Part shown: positions 10,490 through 23,173 of the stretch, piece by piece
Position numbering within the stretch: position 1 is the stretch's first letter
Layout: each line of letters begins with the position of its first letter
Source: Myoxocephalus aenaeus
Lineage: Eukaryota > Chordata > Actinopteri > Perciformes > Cottidae
Reading direction: 5' to 3'
NCBI GenBank assembly: GCA_038501785.1
Contig: JBAMJR010000154.1
Span: forward strand, 3,711,001-3,775,000
Length of the DNA: 64,000 nucleotides
Translations under genes and position numbers: made by a program
The notes under the pieces: model-generated
Database searches by the model: none
Told to the model about the DNA's origin: nothing
Seen by the model: only the letters and a program-made list of their open reading frames with translations

Positions 10490-12260
10490 ACACAAGCTTT
10501 GTGAGATAATATAGGCCTACATAGATATCTACATACATAATACATATATACTGCTGATATCTCATGCATGTTAGCATGTTGTGTCTAAATAAAGCCTCCT
10601 GGAGCCTCTAGCATGCTGCAGACTCTTGGGCTTGTTTATTGTTTATTCATATTACATCTACTCAATACACTCTTCGTATGTGTGTATAGTTAGATCAAAA
10701 TAAATGATTCACTATGCTCTCATGTTTCCATCTTAGGAAAGAGCATACAATTGCTAAGTGTTAATTATAAATACATATATAGTACTGTACTGTACAAAGT
10801 AGTATGTTGGTGTATTGGATTAATATAAATGGAATAAATACTGGGTGTTTTCTTTTGTGTTGGAAAGGGGGGATTAGAAAATAGTGACATCGCTGATCAA
10901 TTTCTATTCATCAAAGTCCTGTTTCTTTCTATCAAGCAGAGTTTTGGGACGTACAAAGATGGAGCGCTTCCCTTTGACCAGACAACAATGTAGTTGCTTT
11001 GATCAATGTTTCTTTGTTGACCACTAGATGGCACCAAAGCCCTGACTGCATCAGCTCATACCAGCTCAGTCTACAGGCCTACCGCTACACGATGCCAGTC
11101 GTTACCCATTATTTGTCGATGAACAGTAGCACTATTGTTCTCCTCCTTTTGTGCTCGTTGTCCTCCTTTTTCTGCCGCTCATAAATTACATTTTTGAAAA
11201 GAACTGGTATCCTCACCACTGGACTTTTCAGTAGTGCCAGTCTCTGTTCTGTTGGCAATGTGTTTTAAGAGCCTCTTATTGATCTGCTATTATGGCTGTT
11301 TAGCTCCAACCTTTCTGATCAACCACTCTGGCTGCAGACAGAGGACATCAGTCGAGGTCAAAAATATGCAAATGTTCCTCCACAGTCTGTGTGAAAACTG
11401 CACCCTCAGTGGGAGCGGCATTGGTTACTTTGAGCATAGTGACAATGCAAGTCAAATTTGTAGAATGTTTTTGGGGATATATTCATAAGCCCATGATGAC
11501 TGAGGACAAAACACACATGTTATTTGTTACTCACTGCTCTGTTTAAGACATTTCTGTGTAAATGACAATATCATGTGTAGTTGGCAAAATGAAAAAATTA
11601 AATATGGGACACTAATCAAGTCACTTCTTTCATCCTGCATCGTTTGTGCAGACCATTTTTTGTAATGTTGTCCAAATGCTAGAAACAGACCGAGGCCCGA
11701 TGGGGACGAGCCCCTCAGGCTTACTCCTTAAACCTGTTATCCCTAAAATGAACAATTGTTGTGTTGCTTTTGTTGGCATTGTGTCAGCTAACTTCTTTTT
11801 GCTCTTGTGTTTTGTATCAAGTAGCAGCATTAAACTAAAAATACTGCCGGTTTTAATCGTCTAGATTATAGTAGCAATACCACAATGTACAAATACTCAA
11901 ACTAAAAGCAAGTTTCAATACAGCTGGTTGAGATGGAGCTGGTTACAAAATATTGTAGCTCAAAGACTCTGCACAGTCATGGTCTACACCACAGGTATTT
12001 GCTAGTATTTGCCTTTTTGTCAGGACTGTGTGGGTGATCTCTCTCGGTCTGTTGTTGCTTTGTCGGACGACAAGATACAACTTTATCATTCTTATTAATA
12101 CGGTACAGTATAGCTTTGTGCAGCTCCCACCTGAGCTGGTCTATTCAGCAACAATAACTGAAAACCCCTGTATGGGCATGCAGGGCCTTTAAACTATAAC
12201 AATACATCATAATCTATAAATCGATCATGTTTTTCAATGTGAAGTAACGGTAGCTGTCAG
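10490..12260. other. Intergenic, no gene seen
   Basis: Several open frames of 60-84 codons occur on both strands, none with a signal peptide, domain motif or splice context. Nothing identifiable. Confidence 0.4.
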
Positions 12261-12265
12261 ATATA

Positions 12266-13486
12266 CACTCACCTAAAGGATTATTAGGAACACCATACTA
12301 ATACTGTGTTTGACCCCCTTTCGCCTTCAGAACTGCCTTAATTCTACGTGGCATTGATTCAACAAGGTGCTGAAAGCATTCTTTAGAAATGTTGGCCCAT
12401 ATTGATAGGATAGCATCTTGCAGTTGATGGAGATTTGTGGGATGCACATCCAGGGCACGAAGCTCCCGTTCCACCACATCCCAAAGATGCTCTATTGGGT
12501 TGAGATCTGGTGACTGTGGGGGCCATTTTAGTGCAGTGAACTCATTGTCATGTTCAAGAAACCAATTTGAAATGATTCGAGCTTTGTGACATGGTGCATT
12601 ATCCTGCTGGAAGTAGCCATCAGAGGATGGGTACATGGTGGCCATAAAGGGATGGACATGGTCAGAAACAATGCTCAGGTAGGCCGTGGCATTTAAACGA
12701 TGCCCAATTGGCACTAAGGGGCCTAAAGTGTGCCAAGAAAACATCCCCCACACCATTACACCACCACCACCAGCCTGCACAGTGGTAACAAGGCATGATG
12801 GATCCATGTTCTCATTCTGTTTACGCCAAATTCTGACTCTACCATCTGAATGTCTCAACAGAAATCGAGACTCATCAGACCAGGCAACTTTTTTCCAGTC
12901 TTCAACTGTCCAATTTTGGTGAGCTCTTGCAAATTGTAGCCTCTTTTTCCTATTTGCAGTGGAGATGAGTGGTACCCGGTGGGGTCTTCTGCTGTTGTAG
13001 CCCATCCGCCTCAAGGTTGTGCGTGTTGTGGCTTCACAAAAGCTTTGCTGCATACCTCGGTTGTAACGAGTGGTTATTTCAGTCAAAGTTGCTCTTCTAT
13101 CAGCTTGAGTCAGTCGGCCCATTCTCCTCTGACCTCTAGCATCAACAAGGCATTTTCGCCCACAAGACTTCCGCATACTGGATGTTTTTCCCTTTTCACA
13201 CCATTCTTTGTAAACCCTAGAAATGGTTGTGCGTGAAAATCCCAGTAACTGAGCAGATTGTGAAATACTCAGACCGGCCCGTCTGGCACCAACAACCATG
13301 CCACGCTCAAAATTGCTTAAATCACCTTTCTTTCCCATTCTGACATTCAGTTTGGAGTTCAGGAGATTGTCTTGACCAGGACCACACCCCTAAATGCATT
13401 GAAGCAACTGCCATGTGATTGGTTGATTAGATAATTGCATTAATGAGAAATTGAACAGGTGTTCCTAATAATCCTTTAGGTGAGTG
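12266..13486 (-). mobile_element. Tc1/mariner DD36E transposon, copy 1, full length
   Basis: A 1,221-bp element bounded by TA (12264-12265 and 13487-13488) with 29-bp terminal inverted repeats that begin CACTCACCTAAAGGATTATT; the right end is the exact complement. It holds one uninterrupted transposase gene on the minus strand. Same length to the base as the second copy at 24576. Element size, TA target and DD36E spacing fit the Incomer-type group of Tc1/mariner described in vertebrates (assignment by pattern, not by alignment). Confidence 0.93.
12298..13338 (-). CDS. Tc1/mariner transposase (DD36E), 346 aa, intact
   Basis: Cut-and-paste transposase that binds the element's terminal repeats and inserts at TA. 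The N-terminal part (about residues 1-110) has paired-type helix-turn-helix segments (SISQSAQLLGFSRTTISRVY), followed by a linker with RRPHRVP. The catalytic core has D155 (AWSDESRF), D246 (FQQDNAPCH) and E283 (SPDLNPIEHLW). There are 36 residues between D246 and E283, two more than classic Tc1 (DD34E). No stop or frameshift is present and all three acidic residues are there, so it could be active. It differs from the second copy at nine residues, among them G60, K150, D226 and R254 here. Confidence 0.95.
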   Translation of the reverse strand: MGKKGDLSNFERGMVVGARRAGLSISQSAQLLGFSRTTISRVYKEWCEKGKTSSMRKSCGRKCLVDARGQRRMGRLTQADRRATLTEITTRYNRGMQQSFCEATTRTTLRRMGYNSRRPHRVPLISTANRKKRLQFARAHQNWTVEDWKKVAWSDESRFLLRHSDGRVRIWRKQNENMDPSCLVTTVQAGGGGVMVWGMFSWHTLGPLVPIGHRLNATAYLSIVSDHVHPFMATMYPSSDGYFQQDNAPCHKARIISNWFLEHDNEFTALKWPPQSPDLNPIEHLWDVVERELRALDVHPTNLHQLQDAILSIWANISKECFQHLVESMPRRIKAVLKAKGGQTQY

Positions 13487-13489
13487 TAT

Positions 13490-14690
13490 GTGGTGGAGTA
13501 ATAGTTGCCTCTGATATGTAGTTAGTAGCAGTAGCATAACGTTAAAGTAGCATAATTTGGAAATATTCAAGGTATATGCATTTGTACTTAGTTACTCTCC
13601 AGTGAAAGCCTGTTGCCCTTCTGTCAAATGTGTCCTGGATACTGACCCTGGAACACATTATATCCTGACAGTACAGTAAATAGTGAACAACTCTGGACAC
13701 AGCGTGGGAGTTTCCCTCGACCCGTGTGAATGCATCATAAAACGTCACACATGCAAATCAGCCAACTGGAGTTGTTATACTTTCCAACGGTTCTATGGGC
13801 CTGCAGGCACCCAGAGCTCCACAAACATCCTGCAACATACAGGACATATCTGGTGGCTGGGTAATGGCACAACTTGACTGCCAGCTACAGACTTCTTTTG
13901 TGGTTTCCTTTGAACTTTTTAATGGGTCTTTTTTATTAATGCGTGCTCGCCCTAGATTGCAGTTCAAGGGGGATGACCATCACGTTTTGTAAATGTGTGT
14001 GTATCTGTCATATAGCGACAGAGAGAGGGAGTGTGTGAAAATAAGTGTTTGAGAGAGAGAGAGAGAGAAAGAGAGAGAGCAGTTGAGTGTGAGTGGGCGG
14101 TGGCTGTCAGATAAAATCTATGTCACTGTTTTCTTAGTTATGTTAAATTAAGCCTCAAGCCAGGTTTAGTCCAAGATGTCTCCTTCCTCTGCTGCCTGTT
14201 ACCAGATTGGCTGCACCGGAGCCCTATAACTATGTGCTCTCTGGGCATTGAGCTCCGCGAAACTCCCCCAGGAGCACTACTGATCTATGAACAGGTTTCC
14301 CAATGCTCACAGCACATGGCACAACACCCTTTAAGTTGTCTTTGCAATATTTTACAACTCCTTTCTGCCAGTTTTTATTTGTGAGGTGTGTTTTTTTTCT
14401 GCTTTGTGGCTCATGCATCGCTCTCAGTTTTGGGCACATTTACAGCTCCCATAGCTCTGCACATTAGGTTTGGTTATTTGGTTATGCAAAGATTACAGAC
14501 ATTTATGTATTTATTCCTCAGGGAAATTGTTGTGGCAAAGGAGCAGGAAGAAGACCACTGACAAAGGGATTACCACAGGAAACTCTCTCTTCCCACGGTA
14601 GCAGTAAGAAATTGAAATATTTAAACATTAAAGGCCCACCAGGCGACATCTCCTGCAGTTTCATTAAATCTTTATACTGAGGTTCTCTTA
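13490..14690. other. Intergenic, no gene seen; short GA-rich tract
   Basis: A (GA)n-rich purine stretch at about 14050-14080 is the only simple repeat. Open frames of 64-69 codons around 13683-13992 have no recognisable content. Confidence 0.4.
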
Positions 14691-14695
14691 CAATG

Positions 14696-14696
<1 letters not shown>

Positions 14697-14770
<74 letters not shown>
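14697..14770. repeat. (TG)n microsatellite
   Basis: About 36 TG units with an imperfect TG-rich extension to about 14813. Confidence 0.95.
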
Positions 14771-15373
14771 GTGTGTGTGGGAGTGTTTGTGAGTGTGTGT
14801 GTGTTTGTGTGAGAAGGCGAGACGGGGGGCAGAGAGAAAGTTTGCTATTTCTGCTCTCTGTCTTCTGTTTTCTGTCAGAACTGTGCTGTTATTTAGCATC
14901 GCTCACTGAAAAGACTGTTATGTGTAATTACAGCAGAGTTGGAGGATGGAAATGGTTTTGTCAGTACACACACATATACACACACAGACACACACATAGT
15001 GTCCTGTTCTCCTGCACACGCAGTCATCCCACAGCCGCACTGTGCTTCTCATTTGAGCCCAAAAAAGGAACAGTGTAGGCAGAGTGTTATACAGATGAAA
15101 TGTTTTGTCTGTGTATGTGGGAGTGTATGTGTGAGAAAGAGGGACTGCAATTTGAAAGCATTTCACGATATCTGTGCCCTGAATGCCAAGTAGTGTTATA
15201 GCATATTAGCACATAACAAACAGGTGAATCAACAGATCAGATTTTAATCTCTGAGAGAAATTGAGGAGTCCATTGACCGAGCCATCCAGTATTTTTATTA
15301 TCGAGAAGGGTCCAGATTACTTTTTCAATAAATTCAATTTATCTAAGAAATTTTTTAGAAAATATAAGATGTA

Positions 15374-15675
15374 CCGTAAACGTCGGGTTACAAGCCGCTA
15401 CTGCCTTTGGTCAGTGTCCCCGACAGCTCCCCGCTGTAGCCAGCTGGGGCTCCTGCTAGCGCTCCGTCACTTACCCGCTAACTTCCGCTAGCTCCCTGAA
15501 AACCACCGAAGGTAGCGGGACCAGGCTGGACACCCGACTTGGGCAGAGGGGACGCGGGCAGTAGCAGTGGCCGGTAGCAGCAGAAGCGCTAGCTAGCAGC
15601 TAGTAGCAGCTACTAGCTTGCTACAGCGGGGACACTGATCAGCCGTAGGAGCGGCTTGTAACCCGACGTTTACGG
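15374..15675. mobile_element. MITE-like element, 302 bp, GC-rich, TA-flanked
   Basis: The ends are exact inverted repeats of at least 26 bp beginning CCGTAAACGTCGGGTTACAA, with further matching inside (CAGTGTCCCC on both sides). The unit is bracketed by TA (15372-15373, 15676-15677). The core is GC-rich and full of GCTAGC-type repeats. No coding capacity, so a non-autonomous DNA transposon. Confidence 0.8.
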
Positions 15676-15679
15676 TAGA

Positions 15680-18600
15680 TACATCATGATGTCCCAGAGT
15701 CAAGCTTTCATATCTAAATGTCTGATTTTGTCAGACCGACAGTCCAAAACCCCAAGGGATTCAGTTTACTATGACAGAAGACTACAAAAACAAGCAAACA
15801 TGAACATTTTAGAGGCTGGAACCAGACATCTTCAAGCGTTTTTGCGAAAACAATTATTAATATATAATATAATAATCAAATGAAAGCTTTGGAGATACAG
15901 ATTCAAGCACCATGTACTGTATAAGTATGATGTGCATTTAGTCATTTACTCATTGTTTGCTTTACACATTTTATACATTTATTGCACTTTTTTTGTTTTG
16001 TGTTCTTGGTAAAAAATAGAGAAAGAAACAACACAGCACTCAATACAATTCACAACCCTCTCAGCATTTGTTTAAAGCTGCAAGACAAACATATTAACCA
16101 CTAGGGGGCAGAAAGTCTGCGACCTGATATACTTCTACCAGTAGAGTCTTCAAGGAATTATGTTGCATTCTTCTAATGCATTAGAGCCTGTTTCACACCT
16201 CAGACTTGTTTACTACATCTGCTATTTGTTTGGTGATTCAAATAGACAAATGAAGTGAAGTAAAAAAACATTTCAGTCTAATCACCAGACCACTTTTGCA
16301 CATGACTTGCATCCAATGTAAACGTTATGTTGCACAGCAGAAAAATAAGTTCTGCATTCATTTTGACTCTCTTTTGGTCATCAAATTATTGGTCTTTGCT
16401 CGTCTCTGCTTTTCACAAACACGTGTTTACCTTTACCTGTTTTACGAAAGGCAGGTAGCTTTCACTGGATTTGTCTATACGCTAGTTTACAGTCTTTATA
16501 TTGTGGTATGTGAAAGCCATCACACTCAATCACACTTGTATGTACCAAAACAGAGAGATATTAAGTTGCTGAAAGCTTTGCAGAGCTGTTTTAAACTCCA
16601 AGAGAAAATGTTTCTCAGTATAGTTACTTGATGTTATGTTAATGTCACAAATGTCTTGTCGGTTTGCATTTACAAGCAATAAGAATTCACATACAAAAAT
16701 CTCTATCTTCTGCATCACAGAGAGGAAACTCAATTTGCTAATGATTTCAATGTTTTGAAGCCTCCTGTAGATTGAGTTTTAATGGACCACGGATAGCATA
16801 AAGTATGCAGACTTGTCAGATGACTGCTCTGCTCCTCACTGCCCATCAGTACCTAAGATCCTGTGCTGCAGTGTGCTATTTGATAACACTGTTTAGCATT
16901 CAAGAGGTATCCTCAGCACTCAAGTACTCCCAGTATTATGCTTTTAACTCATTCCCCCCAGAGGAGCAGAGGGATCGAGGAGAGAGGAGGGAGCCGGAAA
17001 GTGAGGCAAAAACAGAAGGATCCTTATGGGAAGAGTGCAATTTCACAGGACAAAAGCCTGTTATTGAATTCCTGTCATGATTCTTCGGATAATCACCGCC
17101 ACTATCCAGCCCCCAAGACACATTTAAAGGCTTGCTCAATCCCACTCCCATCTGATTTCTCTGGCTGGAAGTGTGTGACTGCATACAAGCGGCTCCACTG
17201 TCCCGTCACTTGCCGGATGCCACTGAACGCCTCTGTGTTGGATTAGACTTTTCGTCCCTTGAGCAGAGTTTAGAAAACATCACAATGCATACCATCAGTA
17301 TGCGAAACACCAAACAACGATGGCTTAACCCATGGAATGGCTGGATAATGTCATGCCCTATTTATTTTTTTAAAAAGGAGGCAAGATGTACCTGAGTGTT
17401 AATCCTGTACTGATTGCCCGGCCAGAGGAGCCATGATGAGGCCTGATAGCTGTGTGATTTGAGCATCCTCAGACCCACAGCTCATCAATATCCCTCACAG
17501 CTCAGCTCTGTAACACACTGCACTGCAGCAGGACGCATGCATCAGCAAGATGAATATTTATCAAAGCCATGAAAGGAGGCAGGGAACAATTTGTTCGTCA
17601 CAGAAAACAGGCAACATGGCAAAACTCTCCTGGACACATTTTCAAAACAATGCTGCAATTCAAACTCCCGGCCTACCAGGGGATTGTACAGATATGAAGT
17701 TGTTTGGATACGCTCACACGTTCAGCATATGCTGCATCTGATTGGTGAGTTCAAAGACCATCCGGCTAGTTGAGCGTCCCCTGGATTAGAAGGATTGTCG
17801 CTGCTAATCTGCTGGGATTCATTAAAATAGACAGACTTGACAGTCCCAGCCACCAGTATTATGAGGTGGCGAGTGGCCAGCAGAACCGTCCCAGAATACA
17901 AGCAAATACGAGGAGAGAGCGTCTGATATTATCCTCCCTTAGTCCTCACCCGGCCTTCAGCAACAACCAATTTCTTCCCTATTTTCTTCCTCAGCCCTCC
18001 TCTACCCAGTGAGCTGGCTGAAGACAGGATGGGAGAAACCCCCTCAAGCTTATTAAACCCTCCAAGGAAGAATCTTTCATGCGGAAAAGATTTACGTAAG
18101 GAGGAATTTGCTCAATTCTGTCCTCATTTCCGTATGTTGTACACGCCAAATCCCCTCCTTTATAGCATATTTGAGTTTGGCTTTCTACAAAATTGTTCTG
18201 GCATCCACCAACTTTTCTCTATATTTCTTCTCTCAGAGAGGGTGTTTTTTTGCAACAGGCCATGTTTGATGTGCTGGCCCTGATTAGAACATGTTGAAAA
18301 TACCACCACCATGCGCCTCTCCATCCACACCATCCTGCCTGCTGTCTCCTCACGCCGTCCACCTCTCCCACTCTGTTTGTACGCTCTTTTTTTATTTTAA
18401 ATTCTCATAGCTCCCCTTCGTCCCTCTGTCCCTTTCTCCCTGTATGATTAAAGGTTTCCTTCAGATGTATTTCTGTGAAATTCCTTGCTCCCTCGCTCTG
18501 ATTTTTCTTGCTTCTTTTCTTTTGTCACGCCTTTTCTGTTTTCTGCCATGTGGTCTATGTTTGATTATAGCTTCGCTTTCTCTGATTACGACCTCTTGTC

Positions 18601-19450
18601 TCGGTGAATGGTGTTGTCTTCCTCTCCCTCGCCATCAGCCAGAGTGTCCTTGGCAGAACAACAGAGACAGAGATAGTGACACATTCAACAAATTCTTATC
18701 TGGTTGCAAATGAAAACGGAAGAAGTTTCAAAGCTACTGAGCAAAACAATGTGTTTATTGTGATCTTTTAAGAAACACCTTCACAATAAGGGAACACAAC
18801 ATATGATTGTGTACTCATGATGATTTAATGAATGCAGAAAGTATCATGAATTCTTGTTCCTCACTATTAGGAAATGATAAAGTCACCGAGTATATGTCAT
18901 TAGTTAACACTTAATGGATAATCAATTAATCACCTCACAGTTAAACCTGCAATAACTGAGTTTGACAGATTCATGCATGTGTTTTGTACCCCACTATAAA
19001 GTATACAGATATTTTGATAAAAAAACAGATAAAAAAAAAAAAAGATCAATACAGTTTCAAAGTACTAAACCTTGACCGTACATATACAACACCAGACCTG
19101 CATTTCTTCAGGCAATAGTCTTTTGGTTTATGTGGGGTTTGTGCTCCTTGGGACTGCATTTGTTGATATTTTCAGCCTGCCGTGCATGCTCGCAGACCTT
19201 ATCCCACACTCATAATATAAGAGCATACGGGTAGAGAATAGATAGCCAGCCCTTGAGCTGAACATTTGGCACAGTCTTCAATAATCTCAGGGTGATTTGG
19301 TGCCTCTCTTCCCCCATCTCTCATGCCTCCTCGCTGATTGAGCTTCCAGACTTATGATTCTTCTTCAGCACAGGCAGCAATCCTTTGAACCGAGGACAAT
19401 ATCATACCTGTGTGTTATGTCCACAAACCGTGATACAGGGGGGAAATTAA
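15680..19450. other. Intergenic, no gene seen
   Basis: Mixed composition; the 16.8-18.7 kb part is less AT-rich than its surroundings and free of obvious repeats. Open frames up to 111 codons (16296-16631) lack any family motif. Possible regulatory DNA, but nothing in the sequence proves it. Confidence 0.4.
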
Positions 19451-19456
19451 TGTTTG

Positions 19457-19804
19457 TGTCAGACCTGGACTAAAATGAGGACCCAGATGCAGAAGATATA
19501 CGTACTTGCGCACTTTATTGTTTGCTGATCCTGCGGCGAAGCACAAAAATCCTTTGGGAAAATCAACTTGACTGTGGTTACGGGCTTAGGTGCACGGACA
19601 AGGACGAAACACTTTGGCACAAGACAAAGGGGAGACGCAGACTATAAGCACATGAGGGTAATGGGGAACAGGTGGAAACAATCAGACGGTGACACATGAG
19701 GAAGGGCAAGTGACCTGAAACGAGAGGAGAGTTAGGCTTCAAAATAAAACAGGAAGTTACGAGACCAAACCCCAAGACAAGACAAACCTCACCGCGGTGT
19801 GACA
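19457..19804. mobile_element. 348-bp non-autonomous repeat with 5-bp target duplication
   Basis: The unit runs from TGTCAGACC to GGTGTGACA (short imperfect terminal inverted repeats) and is flanked by GTTTG on both sides (19452-19456 and 19805-19809). No coding content. The superfamily is not clear from the ends; LTR-like TG...CA termini with a 5-bp duplication also fit a small solo LTR. Confidence 0.55.
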
Positions 19805-19938
19805 GTTTGCCCAGAGGAAATGCATTCTTTCCCTCTCACTGTACCTGCTATTCACCCAGAGAATGTGCCACTGAATCACCGCTTGTGTGATGTTATCAGC
19901 CGCACGCTGCTCAAGCTGCAAGCTGCATGACTGATGAA

Positions 19939-20679
19939 AAAAACACAACCAAAAACAGTGTGTGTGAATACTGTATATTTTAGCAAGAAAGGGAGGAAGT
20001 GTGGGTAGAGTACGCTGTACAGTGTGTCTATAGGTATGTTGTTGAGTGATTGCAGATCATTGATTGGTTGTTTCCTGGAATATCCTTCAAACAACCAACA
20101 GCCTTCTGTTGATTCTCACACCAATGCGTCAAATAATGCATCTTGGTCAGTGGCAATACGCGTCAAATTTGACGCTCTTTGTACCCCTCTACCGTCACAT
20201 TTGCTCGTCTCAGTGATGGCGTGTCAATATGCTCGTTACATAGATAGCTTTTCAAAATGACCTTTCGTCTTCACAGGAATTAGGTTTAGTCAACAAAACC
20301 ACTTATAGGTTGAGGAAAAGATTGTGGTTAACGCTAACTTGACTACGTAAGTGACTCACGCATGTAAGTCAAGTGACTAACGACACTAACGACTGACGAA
20401 ACAAAATACCAATGTTTACTTTTGTTTCCCACGGGAAACAAACAGTTGGACGAAAGTCCTGTTTGATGTGAATGTAAACTTAAATTTGATTCTGCACGTC
20501 TACAGATGAATTGTAGATGAAGAGGTGTTACCTGTGTTCTTTCGAATGCCAAAGACACATTTTTAATGAGGGAGACACTAAAGGCTAATCTAATCTAATC
20601 TTTTCTATTTTGGAAAATGCTTGTAATGCAAAGTATATACCTTTTGTACTTAGTGGGTTAAGCCACTGATATTGTCCTT
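19939..20679 (+). repeat. Dispersed repeat, arm A of an inverted pair
   Basis: About 740 bp whose reverse complement recurs at 24040-25836. Matching landmarks include CACACACTGTTTTTGG (inverted), TACCCCTCTACCGTCACATT-like sequence, GTTTCCCACGGGAAACAAAC and CTAATCTAATCTAATC. It contains a perfect 16-bp palindrome GCGTCAAATTTGACGC near 20160. Family unknown to me; non-coding. Confidence 0.8.
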
Positions 20680-20689
20680 GATAGAAGGA

Positions 20690-21460
20690 CGGACAGAGAC
20701 CATGGGAGGACAGAAGAGATGGCCGCAGATGTTCAGACCCACAGGGAAGCCATTCAAAAGGAAGTCTTGCTTCCACTGTAAATGGAAGCAATTTATCTTC
20801 CTTCCATTGTGGATGGGTATAAGTCATCAAACATTCTCCTTTTTCTCCTCTCTCCATCTGTCATATGCGTCTCGCTACATCTATCATTCACTGTCACTGC
20901 CTGCTTCTGCCTCCACATGTATCTGCTGTCCCACTTTCCCCTCCACATTTAAGTGAGCGCCCCTTCTGTATTGTTGTTATTGCTCGTCAGTGTTTTCAGC
21001 ATTGTTTTAGAAACACTTTGATTCTAAGACATTTCGGGATAAATGTGGTCCTTCTCCTGATGGCCTAAATGGCTTTTTTCTTCTTTTTTTTACCAACAGT
21101 GGCAACTTTGATTTTTTTTTATTTATTTGACTTAAAGCAACAAAGAGCAGAGAAAAATCAACTGATGAATTAAGATAACTAATAAATTATCAAAATAGTT
21201 AATTTATTTTCAGTCGATTGCCAAATGATTTTAACAATAGGTTAAAGATTTGGAAACACTTTGTAGTTACCACCACGCCAACGACAATACTCCCCTCGAC
21301 TTCACATCCCAACCTCAACCTTATCATCTTTACCAGAAGCGTAAACCAAATCTTCACACTATTATATAACGATTTACCTCATGGCAACGCATTGTCCCCA
21401 CAAGTCAGGCAAGTCCCCACAATGTGACAAACAGATGCATGTCCCCTCAAGATGGGTAAA
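20690..21460. other. Intergenic, no gene seen
   Basis: AT-rich; 21120-21240 resembles the 'AATTAATCGATTA'-type fish repeat tails but is too decayed to classify. Confidence 0.35.
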
Positions 21461-21464
21461 CAAG

Positions 21465-21544
<80 letters not shown>
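21465..21544. repeat. (CA)n microsatellite
   Basis: About 40 CA units, followed by a pyrimidine-rich stretch (21545-21660). Confidence 0.95.
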
Positions 21545-21546
<2 letters not shown>

Positions 21547-21772
21547 CTCCCCACTTTACCACCCCAACATTCTCCCTTTTTGTAGTCTTTTTGTTTAGGA
21601 CTGTGACACCCCCTCTCTCCCCTCTCCCCTCTCTCTCCCCTGCTCCACGTCTCCTTTTGATTCTGCTCCACCCCCACTCTTCTCACCCATCACTCCACCA
21701 CACATTCAGATCTCTGTCTGGCGACCTCTGGCAACCACTTTGTTGTTTTTTACTCGCCCATACATCACAAGT

Positions 21773-21774
<2 letters not shown>

Positions 21775-21816
<42 letters not shown>
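21775..21816. repeat. Homopolymer of 42 C
   Basis: An uninterrupted run of 42 cytosines. Such a run can form G-quadruplex (minus strand) and i-motif structures and is error-prone in sequencing, so its length is uncertain. Confidence 0.9.
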
Positions 21817-21818
<2 letters not shown>

Positions 21819-22143
21819 CTTCAGGGCATAGAGTCCGGACAGATTTTTAACCCTTGTCAATGATTCTCCAAGCAGCCAGGAAGTCACACAGGAAGTGCAT
21901 TTACAGATGCTGGAAACAGGAAACCGCAAAGAGGAATGTGATGTTTGGGTTAAAGGAGATGTCACATATGAACATATGCAAACATGACGTGACGTGAACA
22001 GGTTAAATCACACAGAGTTATACTGCCACCATACAAAAGATACATATTAAATAAATAAAACAGTCCTAACAATATCCTTTTCACATTGTAAGATACTATA
22101 TTTATTCAAGATACTATATTGAGTTCAGCTACTATACACACTT

Positions 22144-22458
22144 GGGCTGTACGGTGGTGCAGTGGCTTGCACTGTCACATCACAGCGAGGGGAGCGAGGG
22201 TTCGATCCCCGATCCTGGGCGGTCCTTCTGTTTGCACGTTCTCCCCGTGTCAGCGTGGGTTCCCTCTGGGTTCTCCAGGTTCCTCCCACAGTCCAAAGAC
22301 ATGCAGCTCAGGTTAATTGGAGACTCCAAACTGTCCGTAGGTGTGAATGGTTGTCTGTCTCTATATGTGTCATGAGATAAACTGGCCACCTGTCCAGGTG
22401 AACCCTTCCATGTCAGCGCCCCGTGACCCTGAATAGGAGAAGCGGTTCGGATAATGTA
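22144..22458 (+). repeat. tRNA-derived SINE-like repeat
   Basis: Begins GGGCTGTACGGTGGTGCAGT (A-box region), carries a pol III B box GGTTCGATCC at 22199-22208, then phrases such as CCTCCCACAGTCCAAAGACA, TTAATTGGAGACTCC and GTGACCCTGAATAGGAGAAG, known to me from a very common fish repeat. Ends approximate. Confidence 0.75.
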
Positions 22459-22479
22459 ATGGAAAACTATACAAATTTA

Positions 22480-22985
22480 AGATAGATTTAACTTTCTATG
22501 AAAGTGTTTTGTTAACAGACCAACTTATCAAGTTATAATGTTGTGGCGGAATGACGAGGAAGACAGCATTCAGATTCAGAGCCGTTTATTTTCTTGTTCA
22601 AGGAGACACGCTTACAACAACAAAAATAATCAGAGTCCCTAAGTCTGAATTATAAACCTCTCTTCACACCACTTCTCCACAGGTTTAACAAATATATGGT
22701 CATACGATGGGTCAGGTTGACTGTTTGGCAAGTCATACAATGTTCCTACAATGGGACAGGTTGACCTTTCGGCAGGTCATGCTATCATGCTTATCCTGAT
22801 ACTGAGGTCACCTCGTGCTTTGACAAGATTTTGTAAAATAACCAAAATATAGTTATCAGAAAAGTAAGTTTCACACTAAAAGTAAAATTATTGTTAAGTA
22901 GTCATTAAATACATTTCTCATTAGAATTATATATATTTGTTTTAAACAACAATTATTGTATAACTCCAAATTGATGTAAGTAAGT
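22480..22985. other. No gene seen; imperfect 40-bp tandem duplication
   Basis: Around 22700-22785 a unit with GGGTCAGGTTGACTGTTTGG is followed by a diverged copy with GGGACAGGTTGACCTTTCGG. The surrounding 22540-22830 may be a decayed mobile element, not classified. Confidence 0.4.
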
Positions 22986-22987
22986 AA

Positions 22988-22988
<1 letters not shown>

Positions 22989-23046
<58 letters not shown>

Positions 23047-23054
23047 ACTCTCTA

Positions 23055-23147
<93 letters not shown>

Positions 23148-23173
23148 CACAAACACACATTCACACACACACA
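22989..23173. repeat. (CT)n-(CA)n compound microsatellite
   Basis: Alternating CT and CA blocks covering about 185 bases with a few interruptions. Confidence 0.95.

Noticed and set aside
12686..13236. 78- and 85-codon plus-strand frames, repeated at 24996-25546
   Set aside because: Shadows antisense to the Tc1 transposases; identical shadow in both copies because the elements are near-identical.
21775..21816. CRISPR or telomere-like array in the C-rich region
   Set aside because: It is a plain homopolymer; no spacer or TTAGGG-type unit, and the DNA is vertebrate.
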